A stretch of 64,000 bases of DNA, taken from positions 1-64,000 of the forward strand of contig JAFIFV010000135.1 of the NCBI GenBank assembly GCA_020831845.1. The letters are read 5' to 3'. This DNA comes from Ectothiorhodospiraceae bacterium. Its GTDB lineage: Bacteria > Pseudomonadota > Gammaproteobacteria > Nitrococcales > Aquisalimonadaceae. Within the stretch, counting starts at the first letter, position 1, and the number at the start of each line of letters is the position of its first letter. Below are positions 1 to 7,775 of this stretch, piece by piece. Made by a program: the position numbers and the translations under genes. The notes under the pieces are model-generated. The model made no database searches, had not been told where the DNA came from, and saw only the letters and a list, made by a program, of their open reading frames with translations.

Positions 1-47
1 GGCCCGCCGCCGGCCCCCCCGCCCCCCCCCCCCCGGCCGCAGTCGAC
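1..47. other. C-rich low-complexity edge
   Basis: The first 47 bases are almost entirely C and G and include an uninterrupted run of 13 C. They lie just downstream of the TAXI receptor stop codon. No gene or clear hairpin is visible. This could be a genuine homopolymer tract or an assembly-edge artefact. Confidence 0.6.
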
Positions 48-1043
48 TCATTCCTCGAGCAGGCCAGCCTCGATGAAGTAGCGCCGGGCGCCGTCGTGCA
101 GCGGAGCGGAGAGCCCCTCGGAGACCATGGTCTCGCGATCCAGCACTGCAAAGGCCGGGTGCAGGCCGCGGAACGTGTCCAGATTCTCGAAAACGGCCTT
201 GGTCACCTCGTAGACCACTTCTTCCGGAACATCCGCATGGGTTACGAACGTCGCCCCGACACCAAAGGTTTCGACATCGTTATCGTGGTTCGGATACATG
301 CCGCCGGGGATGGTGGCATGGAAATAGTAAGGCGTGTCCTCCACCAGCTTGTCCACCACGTCGCCGGTCACGGAAACCAGCCTGGCATCACAGGTGGCTA
401 TCGGCTCCTGAATGGAGCCCGAAGGGTGCCCCACCGTGAACAGAATCACGTCGATGCGGTTATCGCAAAGGGCGGAAGCCTGCTCCCGGGACGGCAGTTC
501 GGAGGCCAGCGCGAAGTCACGCGTGCTCCAACCGTATTCCTCCATCAACCGTTCCACCGTTCCGCGCTGGCCGGAACCCGGGTTCCCTATGTTGACACGC
601 TTTCCCTTGACGTCCTCGAAACCGGAGATGTCGGCGTCCGGCCGGGCAACCACGGTGAACGGTTCCGGATGCAGGGAAAATACGGCCCGGAGATCCTCGT
701 TGGCGCCATCGTCCTCGAACTGGTCGGTGCCATTGTAGGCGTGGTACTGCCAGTCAGACTGCACCACGCCGAACTCCAGGTCTCCCTCTGCGAGCGCGTT
801 GAGATTGTAGATGGACCCGGCGGTGCTTTCCGCCGAGCAGCGTATCCCGTGCTCGCTACGGCCACGGTTCACCAGGCTGCAGATGGCGCCACCGGTGGGG
901 TAATAGACCCCGGTCACGCCGCCGGTACCAATCGTGGTAAAGCGTTGCTGGGCATCCGCCGAGCCGGCTCCGAGCATCAGCGCACCGGCCACCAGGCTTC
1001 CCGCCAGCAGCATTCCACGGCGAGGTATGCGTGCTTCCGTCAT
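48..1043 (-). CDS. TAXI family TRAP transporter solute-binding protein
   Basis: This is a periplasmic substrate-binding receptor of the TAXI (TRAP-associated extracytoplasmic immunogenic) family, 331 residues. The ORF is open further upstream, but the start at 1043 ([10 protein letters not shown]) is preferred. It has an AGGAG-type ribosome site and gives a proper signal peptide with an Arg-Arg pair before the hydrophobic core (possibly Tat) and a likely cleavage after SADA. The mature protein begins with the family hallmark [20 protein letters not shown] and has the internal block [13 protein letters not shown]. Receptors of this family bind small organic acids or amino acids and deliver them to a fused DctQM-like membrane subunit. 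No membrane subunit lies to its right, and only 47 bases remain to its left, so its partner is unseen. Confidence 0.9.
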   Translation of the reverse strand: MTEARIPRRGMLLAGSLVAGALMLGAGSADAQQRFTTIGTGGVTGVYYPTGGAICSLVNRGRSEHGIRCSAESTAGSIYNLNALAEGDLEFGVVQSDWQYHAYNGTDQFEDDGANEDLRAVFSLHPEPFTVVARPDADISGFEDVKGKRVNIGNPGSGQRGTVERLMEEYGWSTRDFALASELPSREQASALCDNRIDVILFTVGHPSGSIQEPIATCDARLVSVTGDVVDKLVEDTPYYFHATIPGGMYPNHDNDVETFGVGATFVTHADVPEEVVYEVTKAVFENLDTFRGLHPAFAVLDRETMVSEGLSAPLHDGARRYFIEAGLLEE

Positions 1044-1273
1044 TGCTCCACTCCTCTGGCATTCTTGGCTGTATGTAACATCATGCCGAAAAAGCGTCCG
1101 GGGCTCCACGGGAGGGTGGGCCCCTTGAGGACGCGCGAAACCTTCAGGACTTGCCCCAAGCAGTATAGGGATGAGCGCCCGCTGCCGGGGCAGCGTCCCA
1201 TCATGGGAATTGATTAGCGCTTCCATTAGTGTATCCCCAAGGTCATGTGTGACAACGACACCGGGGAGGCAAT

Positions 1274-2602
1274 GTGAGTCAGAAAACTGCACGCGGCCGG
1301 CGCAACAACGGCCCGGACGTCCACCTGAACCTGAACGTGCGAGGAATGGGTCAGTCTGCGACGCTGGCCATTAACGAGCGCAGCGCCGAGCTCGCCGCAT
1401 CGGGCCGCCAGGTCTACCGCTTCGGTCTGGGTCAGTCACCATTCCCGGTTCCGGCGCCGGTGGAGGCGGAACTCAAGAACAATGCGCACCAGAAGGACTA
1501 CCTGCCGGTACGTGGCTTGCGCGTACTACGCGAGGCTGTGGCTGACTTCCACCGCCGCACCCAGGGCGTGGAGTTCTCCGCCGACGATGTCCTGATCGGC
1601 CCCGGCTCCAAGGAGCTGATGTTCATTCTTCAACTGGTCTACTACGGCGACCTGGTCATCCCCACCCCCAGTTGGGTGTCCTACGCGCCGCAGGCGCACA
1701 TCATCGGCCGCCAGATACGCTGGCTGGAAACCCGCGCCGAGAACGACTGGCGGCTGTTGCCGGAGGAACTGGAACGCCTCTGTGCGCAGGATCCCACCCG
1801 CCCCCGCATCCTGATACTGAACTATCCCAACAATCCGACCGGGGACAGTTACACCGCCGACGAGTTGCGGGCACTGGCCTCGGTTGCCCGGAAATACCGA
1901 GTCGTGCTTCTGTCGGACGAGATCTACGGGGAAGTACAACACCGCGGGCAGCACGTGTCCGTGGCCCGCTACTACCCGGAAGGCACTATCATCAGCAGCG
2001 GTCTCAGCAAATGGTGCGGGGCCGGTGGCTGGCGGCTGGGCACCTTTGCCATACCAGCCAATCTGCACTGGCTGCTGGACGCGATGGCGGTGGTTGCCAG
2101 CGAAACATATACCTCCACCTCGGCGCCCATCCAGTACGCCGCTGTACGCGCATTCCACGGTGGCCTGGAGCTGGAACGCTATCTGCAGCACTCACGGCGC
2201 ATCCTGCGCGCCCTGGGCAACCATTGCTGGCAGCGGCTCAGTCAGCATGGACAGCTGTCACTGCCAAAGCCCCGCGGCGGCTTCTACCTGTTTCCGGATT
2301 TCAGTCACCACCGGGAGGCGCTGGCCGCGCGCGGAATCCACAGCAGCGACGAACTCTGCGATGCGCTCCTGGAGGACACCGGCGTCGCCATGCTGCCGGG
2401 GAGTGCATTCGGCCGGCCACGCCAGGAACTCACCGCCCGCATGGCCTACGTGGACTTTGACGGTGCCCGGGCGCTGGCGGCCCTGGAGGACAGGGAATCA
2501 GCCGCGGAGCTGGACGCCCAATACCTGAACACCTACTGCCCGAAGGTCATGGACGGCGTCGAGCAGATCGTGCACTGGGTGCAACGGCTGGCTGATTCGT
2601 GA
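1274..2602 (+). CDS. class I/II PLP-dependent aminotransferase
   Basis: This is a cytoplasmic fold-type I aminotransferase of the aspartate-aminotransferase superfamily, 442 residues. Visible motifs are the cofactor-binding stretch LNYPNNPTG near residue 183, SDEIYGE near 214, and the Schiff-base lysine at about residue 246 in [15 protein letters not shown]. The start is GTG at 1274 behind GGGGAGG; the ATG two bases earlier runs straight into TGA and cannot be used. Substrate specificity cannot be read from sequence. The gene diverges from the TAXI receptor across about 230 bp that should hold both promoters, so a shared amino-acid or keto-acid role is possible but unproven. Confidence 0.88.
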   Translation: MSQKTARGRRNNGPDVHLNLNVRGMGQSATLAINERSAELAASGRQVYRFGLGQSPFPVPAPVEAELKNNAHQKDYLPVRGLRVLREAVADFHRRTQGVEFSADDVLIGPGSKELMFILQLVYYGDLVIPTPSWVSYAPQAHIIGRQIRWLETRAENDWRLLPEELERLCAQDPTRPRILILNYPNNPTGDSYTADELRALASVARKYRVVLLSDEIYGEVQHRGQHVSVARYYPEGTIISSGLSKWCGAGGWRLGTFAIPANLHWLLDAMAVVASETYTSTSAPIQYAAVRAFHGGLELERYLQHSRRILRALGNHCWQRLSQHGQLSLPKPRGGFYLFPDFSHHREALAARGIHSSDELCDALLEDTGVAMLPGSAFGRPRQELTARMAYVDFDGARALAALEDRESAAELDAQYLNTYCPKVMDGVEQIVHWVQRLADS

Positions 2603-2942
2603 GCGATCCACTTGACCCTCGACCTCGCGGGGGCAATGCGCCGTTTCTTTCAGACAACGCCGGCGTGTTTCCATCTCCAGCCATGTATTACCCCGCCCCG
2701 CCCTCTGCATCCCGCTCAGTCCGCGCCCGCGGGGCTGCTCACGGCCTGCACCAGGCCGCCCACAGCATCTGAGGCCGTTGGCGAGTCACGGTTCCAGGTC
2801 TCGTTGTAATCCGACGCCATCAGGTAAACGGGTGATGCGGCAGTGCAGCGTTACGGTGAACCTCGCAGTCGATAACATGGCGCCAGCGTCATGCAGGATG
2901 ATGCTGGCACTGTCGGAAATATAACAAGGGGGGAGGTCGCGC
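2603..2942. other. intergenic region upstream of cstA
   Basis: This 340-bp stretch lies between the aminotransferase and cstA. The ORFs listed here on the track look like noise. A 34-codon minus-strand ORF at 2716-2820 has GC-rich third positions but no ribosome site. The only structured element is a hairpin close to cstA, entered separately. The cstA ribosome site (GGGGGGAGG) is strong. I cannot place a confident promoter. Confidence 0.6.
2883..2907 (+). promoter_or_regulatory. hairpin in the cstA upstream region
   Basis: There is an inverted repeat CCAGCGTCAT / ATGATGCTGG around a GCAGG loop, with one position that would be a G-U wobble in RNA. One further G-C pair flanks it. It ends about 35 bases before the cstA start codon. 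It could be an operator for a dimeric regulator or a 5' UTR hairpin. No T-run follows, so it is not an intrinsic terminator. Confidence 0.35.
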
Positions 2943-4625
2943 ATGAGCGCAATTGTCATACTTCTGCTGGGGCTTGCGGGGATGGCTCTCGGCTATTTCA
3001 TCTACTCGAAGTTCATTGCCGAGCGCATATTCCAGTTGGACCCCAACTTCAGAACTCCGGCGCACGAGTTCGAGGACGGCATCGACTACGTACCCACCAA
3101 CCGATTCATACTCTGGGGCCACCATTTCACCTCCGTGGCGGGCGCAGCCCCCATCGTCGGCCCAGCCATCGCCGTCATCTGGGGCTGGCTGCCGGCCTTC
3201 CTCTGGGTGATCTTCGGCACGATCTTCTTCGCCGGCGTACATGATGCCGGTGCCATCTGGGCCAGTGTCCGCAATCGCGCCCGCTCCATCGGCGCGGTCA
3301 CCGGCGACGTCATCGGACCCCGCGCCCGAAGCCTGTTCATGATCGTCATCTTCCTGGTGTTGCTGATGGTTAACGCCGTGTTCGCGGTGGTGATCTCCAA
3401 TCTGCTGATCGCCAACCCCTCCGCGGTGGTGCCCGCCTGGGGCGCCATTATCGTGGCGCTGATCATAGGCCAGTTGATCTACCGGCGGCGGGCAAACCTG
3501 CTGACCGTTTCGATTATCGGCGTCGCAGCCCTCTACGGCCTGATTCTCATCGGCCCGCAGGTGCCGATCGTGCTGCCGGAAACCTTCCTGGGGCTACCCC
3601 AGAACGCGCTGTGGATCGTCATCCTGTTCACCTACGCGGCCATTGCCTCGCTGCTGCCCGTATGGGTGCTGCTGCAGCCTCGCGACTATATCAACGGCCT
3701 GCAGTTGTTCATTGGCCTGGGTATCGTCTACGCCGCGATCCTGATCGGCAACCCGACCGTGGTGGCCCCGGCGATCAACCCCGAGGTGCCCGCCGGCACG
3801 CCGTCCATGCTGCCGCTGCTGTTCGTCACCATTGCCTGTGGCGCCATTTCCGGCTTCCACGGGCTGGTGTCCTCGGGCACCACGTCGAAGCAGATAAACA
3901 ACGAACAGGACGTGCGCTTCGTTGGCTACTTCGGTGCCATCGGTGAAGGCTCGCTCGCGCTGGCCGCCATCCTGGCCACCACCGCAGGCTTTGCCACGCT
4001 GGCCGAATGGCAGGCGGTCTACCACGCCTTCGGCGAGGGCAGCGTGAATGCCTTCGTGCAGGGCGGTGCCGCCATTGTCGCCAACGGTGTCGGTCTTCCC
4101 GAGAGCATTGCCGTCACACTGCTCACCGTGATGGCGGTGCTGTTCGCCGGCACCACCATGGATACCGGCATCCGGCTGCAACGCTACATCATGCAGGAAT
4201 GGGGGACCATCTATAACGTCCCCACGCTGAAGAGCATTCCGATCGCCACCCTGGTGGCAGTGGGTAGCTGCGTGGCGCTGGCCTTCGGCGCAGGCGGGCT
4301 CGATGGCAGCGGCGGCCTGCTGATCTGGCCTCTGTTCGGCACGACCAACCAGTTGCTGGCCGGTCTCACCCTGCTGGTGATCACGGTGATCATCGTGCGC
4401 ATGGCCAGGCCCATGTGGTTTACCCTGCTGCCGCTTGCGTTCCTGCTGACCATGACCACACTGGCCCTGCTGATTCAGTTGGTGAACTTCTACAATAATG
4501 GTCAGTGGTTCCTGCTGTTCCTGGATGTGGTCATCCTGGTCGCCGCGATCATGGTGTTGCTGGAATGCGTGGGCGTGCTGCGCAAGCACCTTCGCGAGAA
4601 CGCGGCAACCAGGACCGCTGAATGA
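2943..4625 (+). CDS. cstA: CstA-family carbon starvation / pyruvate-type transporter
   Basis: This is an inner-membrane transporter of the CstA family, 560 residues, nearly all hydrophobic with about 15 or more membrane segments. Family features include the N-terminal stretch YVPTNRFILWGHHFTSVAGAAPIVGPAIAVIWGW, the block FFAGVHDAGAIWASVRNRARSIG, SGFHGLVSSGTTSKQ in the middle and the FAGTTMDTGIRLQRY segment near the end. It is shorter than E. coli CstA (about 700 residues). In E. coli, CstA and its paralogue BtsT are linked to peptide and pyruvate uptake, so the substrate here may be pyruvate or a peptide. It is the first gene of a four-gene operon, 9 bases ahead of the Cys-Cys-tailed small protein. 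No YbdD/YjiX homologue follows it, which is the usual partner. Confidence 0.92.
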   Translation: MSAIVILLLGLAGMALGYFIYSKFIAERIFQLDPNFRTPAHEFEDGIDYVPTNRFILWGHHFTSVAGAAPIVGPAIAVIWGWLPAFLWVIFGTIFFAGVHDAGAIWASVRNRARSIGAVTGDVIGPRARSLFMIVIFLVLLMVNAVFAVVISNLLIANPSAVVPAWGAIIVALIIGQLIYRRRANLLTVSIIGVAALYGLILIGPQVPIVLPETFLGLPQNALWIVILFTYAAIASLLPVWVLLQPRDYINGLQLFIGLGIVYAAILIGNPTVVAPAINPEVPAGTPSMLPLLFVTIACGAISGFHGLVSSGTTSKQINNEQDVRFVGYFGAIGEGSLALAAILATTAGFATLAEWQAVYHAFGEGSVNAFVQGGAAIVANGVGLPESIAVTLLTVMAVLFAGTTMDTGIRLQRYIMQEWGTIYNVPTLKSIPIATLVAVGSCVALAFGAGGLDGSGGLLIWPLFGTTNQLLAGLTLLVITVIIVRMARPMWFTLLPLAFLLTMTTLALLIQLVNFYNNGQWFLLFLDVVILVAAIMVLLECVGVLRKHLRENAATRTAE

Positions 4626-4634
4626 GGAAGCGCT

Positions 4635-4952
4635 ATGACAAACGGTGATCATCATGACAGGGACAACCCGCATGACGAGAACCGGCGCGACACGCTCCGG
4701 GCCTGGCTGGACCAGGCCCGGAGCGTCGCCGAAGAGCTGTATTTCGCCCGCTACCGTTCCACCATTGCCCGGGCCCGACGCGATCAGGACGACCTTTTCA
4801 TGCTGCTGGTATTCTCGGAAATGATGGGCGTGCCAAACCCTGCCACGTACTACACTCTGGAACTGCAACCGCTACTGCTGGAGCGATTCCATGAGTGGCA
4901 CACGCGCATGGGCATGGATCACTCACCTCTCGACCATTTCCGCTGCTGCTGA
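4635..4952 (+). CDS. small protein with C-terminal Arg-Cys-Cys tail (cory-CC-star type)
   Basis: This is a 105-residue soluble protein. The N-terminus is very hydrophilic (MTNGDHHDRDNPHDENRRD), followed by helical regions around LRAWLDQARSVAEELYFARYRS and DDLFMLLVFSEMMGVPNPATYYTLELQP. It ends LDHFRCC-stop. The length, context and final CC match my memory of the NCBI family called cory-CC-star, whose function is unknown. The ribosome site GAGGAAGCG precedes ATG. Its TGA stop shares one base with the ATG of the ArsA-like ATPase, which implies translational coupling. The last two cysteines are unusual. YbdD and YjiX, the small partners of CstA and BtsT, also end in Cys-Cys, so this may be an analogous transporter partner or a substrate for the ATPase (inference). 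Confidence 0.82.
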   Translation: MTNGDHHDRDNPHDENRRDTLRAWLDQARSVAEELYFARYRSTIARARRDQDDLFMLLVFSEMMGVPNPATYYTLELQPLLLERFHEWHTRMGMDHSPLDHFRCC

Positions 4953-5977
4953 TGAAACCGTTGACTCTGCGCAAGCTGACCAACAGGAAAGTGCTGTTTG
5001 TCGGCGGCAAGGGCGGCGTGGGCAAAACCACTACCGCGGCCGCCCTGGGTATGCTGGCTGCCGACCGCGGAATGCGCTGCCTGGTGGTCTCCACGGACCC
5101 CGCGCACTCGCTGGGCGATGCCTTCGACCGGGAGATCGGCGACAAGGTCACCGGGCTGACCGCCGGTCTCTGGGGGCTGGAGATCGACCCGGATGCACAA
5201 GCGGCCCGTCATCTGGATACTGTCACGGAGCACATGAAGCAGCTTGCCGCTCCCGAGATGCATCGTGAGGTGGAGCGGCAGATGCAGATGGCCCGGATGT
5301 CTCCCGGTGCCGTCGAGGCTGCGTTGCTGGAGGAGGTGTCCAGGGTCATGCTGGAGGGCTCCGACGAGTACGATCTGGTCGTTTTCGACACCGCTCCGAC
5401 CGGTCACACGCTGCGTCTGCTGACACTGCCGGAAGCGATGGCTGCGTGGACCGACGGCTTGCTGGCGCATAACAAGCGTTCCGAGGAGCTGGGCAAGGTG
5501 CTAAAGCACCTGACGCCGAGCGGCAGTCGATCCGACGTGCCCACACCATTTGATGAACCAGACCAGGATCCGTTCGAGGGCATGGACCGGCGCACCCGCC
5601 GCATCGCCGAAACGCTGCTGAACCGCCGGCGCCTGTTTCATCGCGCGCGGCGAGTCATGACCAATCCGGACACCACCGGATTCGTCTTCGTACTGACGCC
5701 GGAACGCCTGCCCATACTGGAAACGCACCGGGCCATGCATGCGCTGCAGCAGTTCGACATCCCGCTGTGCGGGGCAATCATCAACCGCGTGCTGCCGGCC
5801 GATGCAGATGGGGAGTTCCTGCGCCGTCGCCGGGAACAGGAAGCCCGCTACCTGGCGCAGATTCCGCAGGCGCTGCACGGGCTGGAGACGGTACAGGTAC
5901 CGATGCTGCCGGAAGACATCCAGGGTATGCGCTCACTTTCCCTGGTGGCTGCGGAACTGGATCGACTGGGGCTATGA
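4952..5977 (+). CDS. ArsA/Get3-family ATPase
   Basis: This is a soluble P-loop ATPase of the ArsA/Get3 class, 341 residues. It has the deviant Walker A GGKGGVGKTT near residues 17-26 and the family-defining DTAPTGHTLRLLTLPE near residue 145. The track start at 4895 is rejected in favour of ATG 4952, which overlaps the upstream stop (TGATG). ArsA energises arsenite efflux and Get3 inserts tail-anchored membrane proteins. I see neither the arsenite-binding cysteine set nor the CxxC zinc dimer motif of Get3, so neither function can be assumed. No ars genes are present. The coupling to cstA and the CC-tailed protein suggests it acts on one of them. Confidence 0.88.
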   Translation: MKPLTLRKLTNRKVLFVGGKGGVGKTTTAAALGMLAADRGMRCLVVSTDPAHSLGDAFDREIGDKVTGLTAGLWGLEIDPDAQAARHLDTVTEHMKQLAAPEMHREVERQMQMARMSPGAVEAALLEEVSRVMLEGSDEYDLVVFDTAPTGHTLRLLTLPEAMAAWTDGLLAHNKRSEELGKVLKHLTPSGSRSDVPTPFDEPDQDPFEGMDRRTRRIAETLLNRRRLFHRARRVMTNPDTTGFVFVLTPERLPILETHRAMHALQQFDIPLCGAIINRVLPADADGEFLRRRREQEARYLAQIPQALHGLETVQVPMLPEDIQGMRSLSLVAAELDRLGL

Positions 5978-6035
5978 GAACCGCTTCCGCGGAGGAAACA
6001 CTGACCACGAGCGACTCAGGCGGTATGATGCAGCC

Positions 6036-6314
6036 ATGGATACATTGCTGCTGATCATCATCATGATCGTCTCGCTCGCCGCGGCCTTCTACACCCACTG
6101 GCGTCTCCCCTACCACACTCCCAACGCCCGACAGCTTCGGATCGCCCGCATCGTGCTGATCTCGACCGGGCTGGCATTCGGATGGATTGCGGCGCGGGTT
6201 TACAGTATGGCCACGGAGTTGAACGTGGTACTGGTCTTCATTACCGCACTGGGCCTGATACACGTGCCCGCGGCGGGCGTGCTGTTCATCAAGAGTTTCC
6301 GGCCTGGGGAGTGA
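6036..6314 (+). CDS. small inner-membrane protein of unknown function
   Basis: This is a 92-residue protein starting MDTLLLIIIMIVSLAAAFYTHW. It has three predicted membrane helices (about residues 3-20, 34-52 and 60-82) joined by a basic cytoplasmic loop (RLPYHTPNARQLRIAR). The start is chosen because the upstream part of the track ORF is a shadow of the ATPase gene. The ribosome site is weak. It follows the ArsA-like ATPase by 58 bases on the same strand, so it is probably the last gene of the cstA operon. Its 3' end overlaps the converging thioesterase gene by 26 bp. I do not recognise a family. Confidence 0.7.
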   Translation: MDTLLLIIIMIVSLAAAFYTHWRLPYHTPNARQLRIARIVLISTGLAFGWIAARVYSMATELNVVLVFITALGLIHVPAAGVLFIKSFRPGE

Positions 6315-6759
6315 GGTCGTCCTGACGGGAGAGCAGAAAATGCCCTCTCGCCGTGGCAATAACCTGCTTCCGGCGGCTCTGCCAGGTTTCCACGGAGACG
6401 TTGGCAACCCGCTGTCCCTGGCGCACCACTTTGCAGACAGCATAGGTCTGCTCGGGACGCCCGGGCCGCAGGTAATCGATGGAGAAATCCACCACTTTCG
6501 GCTGCACCGCGCTTTCCAGATTCCACAGCAGGTGCATGATGGCGGCATGCTCCATGAAGGCGCCGATCACGCCGCCATGCAGCGCCGGCATGACAGGGTT
6601 GCCGATATTGCGCTCGCTGAAGGGCAGGCGAAACAGCAGCTCTCCGTCTTCCTCGCTGAACGCAATGCCCAGGAAACGGGCATAAGGAAAGAGGTCCATG
6701 GCTCCTGCGTAGTCACCGTCCCTTCGGGCGTTGGCGATGGCGTTCCTGATGCTGGTCAT
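6289..6759 (-). CDS. PaaI-family hotdog thioesterase
   Basis: This is a 156-residue hotdog-fold protein of the PaaI acyl-CoA thioesterase family. The segment LHGGVIGAFMEHAAIMHLLW fits the catalytic HGG and following helix of the family, and the strand VVDFSIDYLRPGRPEQTY is the typical hotdog sheet. It probably hydrolyses an acyl-CoA thioester in the cytoplasm; the chain is unknown. It overlaps the preceding thioesterase gene by 4 bases (ATGA), so the two are co-translated and may form a heteromer. Its 3' end overlaps the converging small membrane protein gene. Confidence 0.85.
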   Translation of the reverse strand: MTSIRNAIANARRDGDYAGAMDLFPYARFLGIAFSEEDGELLFRLPFSERNIGNPVMPALHGGVIGAFMEHAAIMHLLWNLESAVQPKVVDFSIDYLRPGRPEQTYAVCKVVRQGQRVANVSVETWQSRRKQVIATARGHFLLSRQDDLTPQAGNS

Positions 6760-7220
6760 TCCCGGTTCCTCTCAGGCCTGATGAGCGGCTTGCCGGTCCT
6801 CATGAAACTGCTGACACTGGTGGCCACAGGCCGTTCCCGATCCGTCGCATAGGCCACGCAGCGCACAAAACAGATGTGCCGCGTTACCCGGTGGCATTCG
6901 GCAAAGGCATGAATGGGCACGCCGGCCTCGGCGACGCGCAGATGATCAATGCGCAGGTCGAGAGTGGCGACGCCTTCCGGCGGCAGACTGCTGAAAACGG
7001 CCGCAGCACCGCTGGTCTGGTCAATCAGCGTGGTCAGCACACCACTGTGCAGGTGGCCGGTGGCCGGGTTGCCGATGAGATCGTCGCGGTAGCGCACCCG
7101 GCTGAGCAGCCAGCCGTCGCCTCCGTCCACCACGTCCAGCCCCAGCGCCACGCTGTGCGGAATTCTGCTGAAAAAGCGCTGGCCAGCCCTCCTGTAGTCG
7201 AACTGAACCGGTTCAGCCAT
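6756..7220 (-). CDS. PaaI-family hotdog thioesterase
   Basis: This is a second 154-residue hotdog protein, only moderately like its neighbour. The active-site region reads GNPATGHLHSGVLTTLIDQTSGAAA, with HSG in place of the usual HGG, and is followed by the strand LDLRIDHLRVAEAGVPI. The Asp in LIDQT matches the position of the acidic catalytic residue in this family. It is the middle gene of a three-gene unit. Its start shares one base with the DUF2750 stop and its stop overlaps the next thioesterase start. Confidence 0.83.
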   Translation of the reverse strand: MAEPVQFDYRRAGQRFFSRIPHSVALGLDVVDGGDGWLLSRVRYRDDLIGNPATGHLHSGVLTTLIDQTSGAAAVFSSLPPEGVATLDLRIDHLRVAEAGVPIHAFAECHRVTRHICFVRCVAYATDRERPVATSVSSFMRTGKPLIRPERNRE

Positions 7221-7633
7221 CAGTGCTTCGGCCGCTCTTCCGTTCCGGCGTCCAGCGCGCCATCCTCGTCGAGCGCAATGATCATTGCCTCCAGATCGGC
7301 CTGCAACTCCAGCGGCGGCACCTCCACGCCCTCCATCGACGGATCCCAGTCGGTCCCTACCAGGTAACCATCCTGGTGCATGCCTGGCAGCCAGTGTTCA
7401 AGCAATTCATCCAGCGGCACTGATTCCGGTTCGTACGCTGCCCAATCGTCTCCGGCACAGGCGCGCGCAGCCGCCTCCGACGACCACAACGGGAAAACAA
7501 GCACATCCTCGTCGCCTGCGGATGGGGACAGCGCCCAGCCCTCGGCATCCCGCAGCCCCCAGACATGGCCGCCCAGCACTACCTGCTGCAGGAACTGCTG
7601 CTGTGCTGGGTCCAGATCGGCGAAATCCTTCAT
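7220..7633 (-). CDS. DUF2750 domain protein
   Basis: This is a 137-residue acidic cytoplasmic protein matching the DUF2750 pattern: a GHVWGLRDAEGWAL strand pair, VFPLWSSEAAARACAGDDW, then VPLDELLEHWLPGMHQDGYLVG. The function is unknown. I favour ATG 7633 (MKDFADLDPAQQQF) over 7681 because domain members begin with a similar helix, but neither start has a clear ribosome site. It is the first gene of a tight minus-strand unit with two thioesterases, which may share its promoter. That promoter should lie in the 140 bp before the EamA gene. Confidence 0.75.
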   Translation of the reverse strand: MKDFADLDPAQQQFLQQVVLGGHVWGLRDAEGWALSPSAGDEDVLVFPLWSSEAAARACAGDDWAAYEPESVPLDELLEHWLPGMHQDGYLVGTDWDPSMEGVEVPPLELQADLEAMIIALDEDGALDAGTEERPKH

Positions 7634-7775
7634 TGACGTCAAAACGGTGCTCCATTGCCTCGAAAGCGCCGCGAAACGCACCCCGGGAGTGCTTGTCGCG
7701 CGCGAGTGCTGTACTGTACCCGCTGCTCGTATTGCTTGCCAATGGCAAGCAGGACCGAACCATGGAGCCCCGGAT

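Noticed and set aside
2612-2809. 65-codon plus-strand ORF after the aminotransferase
   Set aside because: There is no ribosome site and the composition is Pro/Thr/Arg-biased, as expected of non-coding GC-rich sequence.
2903-2926. Sigma-54-like TGGCAC before cstA
   Set aside because: The -24 part fits, but five bases later there is GAAA and not the required TTGC, so the -12 element is missing.
3594-4868. 424-codon minus-strand ORF opposite cstA
   Set aside because: It is His/Gln-rich shadow translation of the antisense of a membrane protein gene, without a plausible start or domain.
4952-5977. Arsenite efflux function for the ArsA-like ATPase
   Set aside because: No arsB, arsR, arsC or arsD is nearby and the characteristic metalloid-binding cysteine arrangement is not seen.
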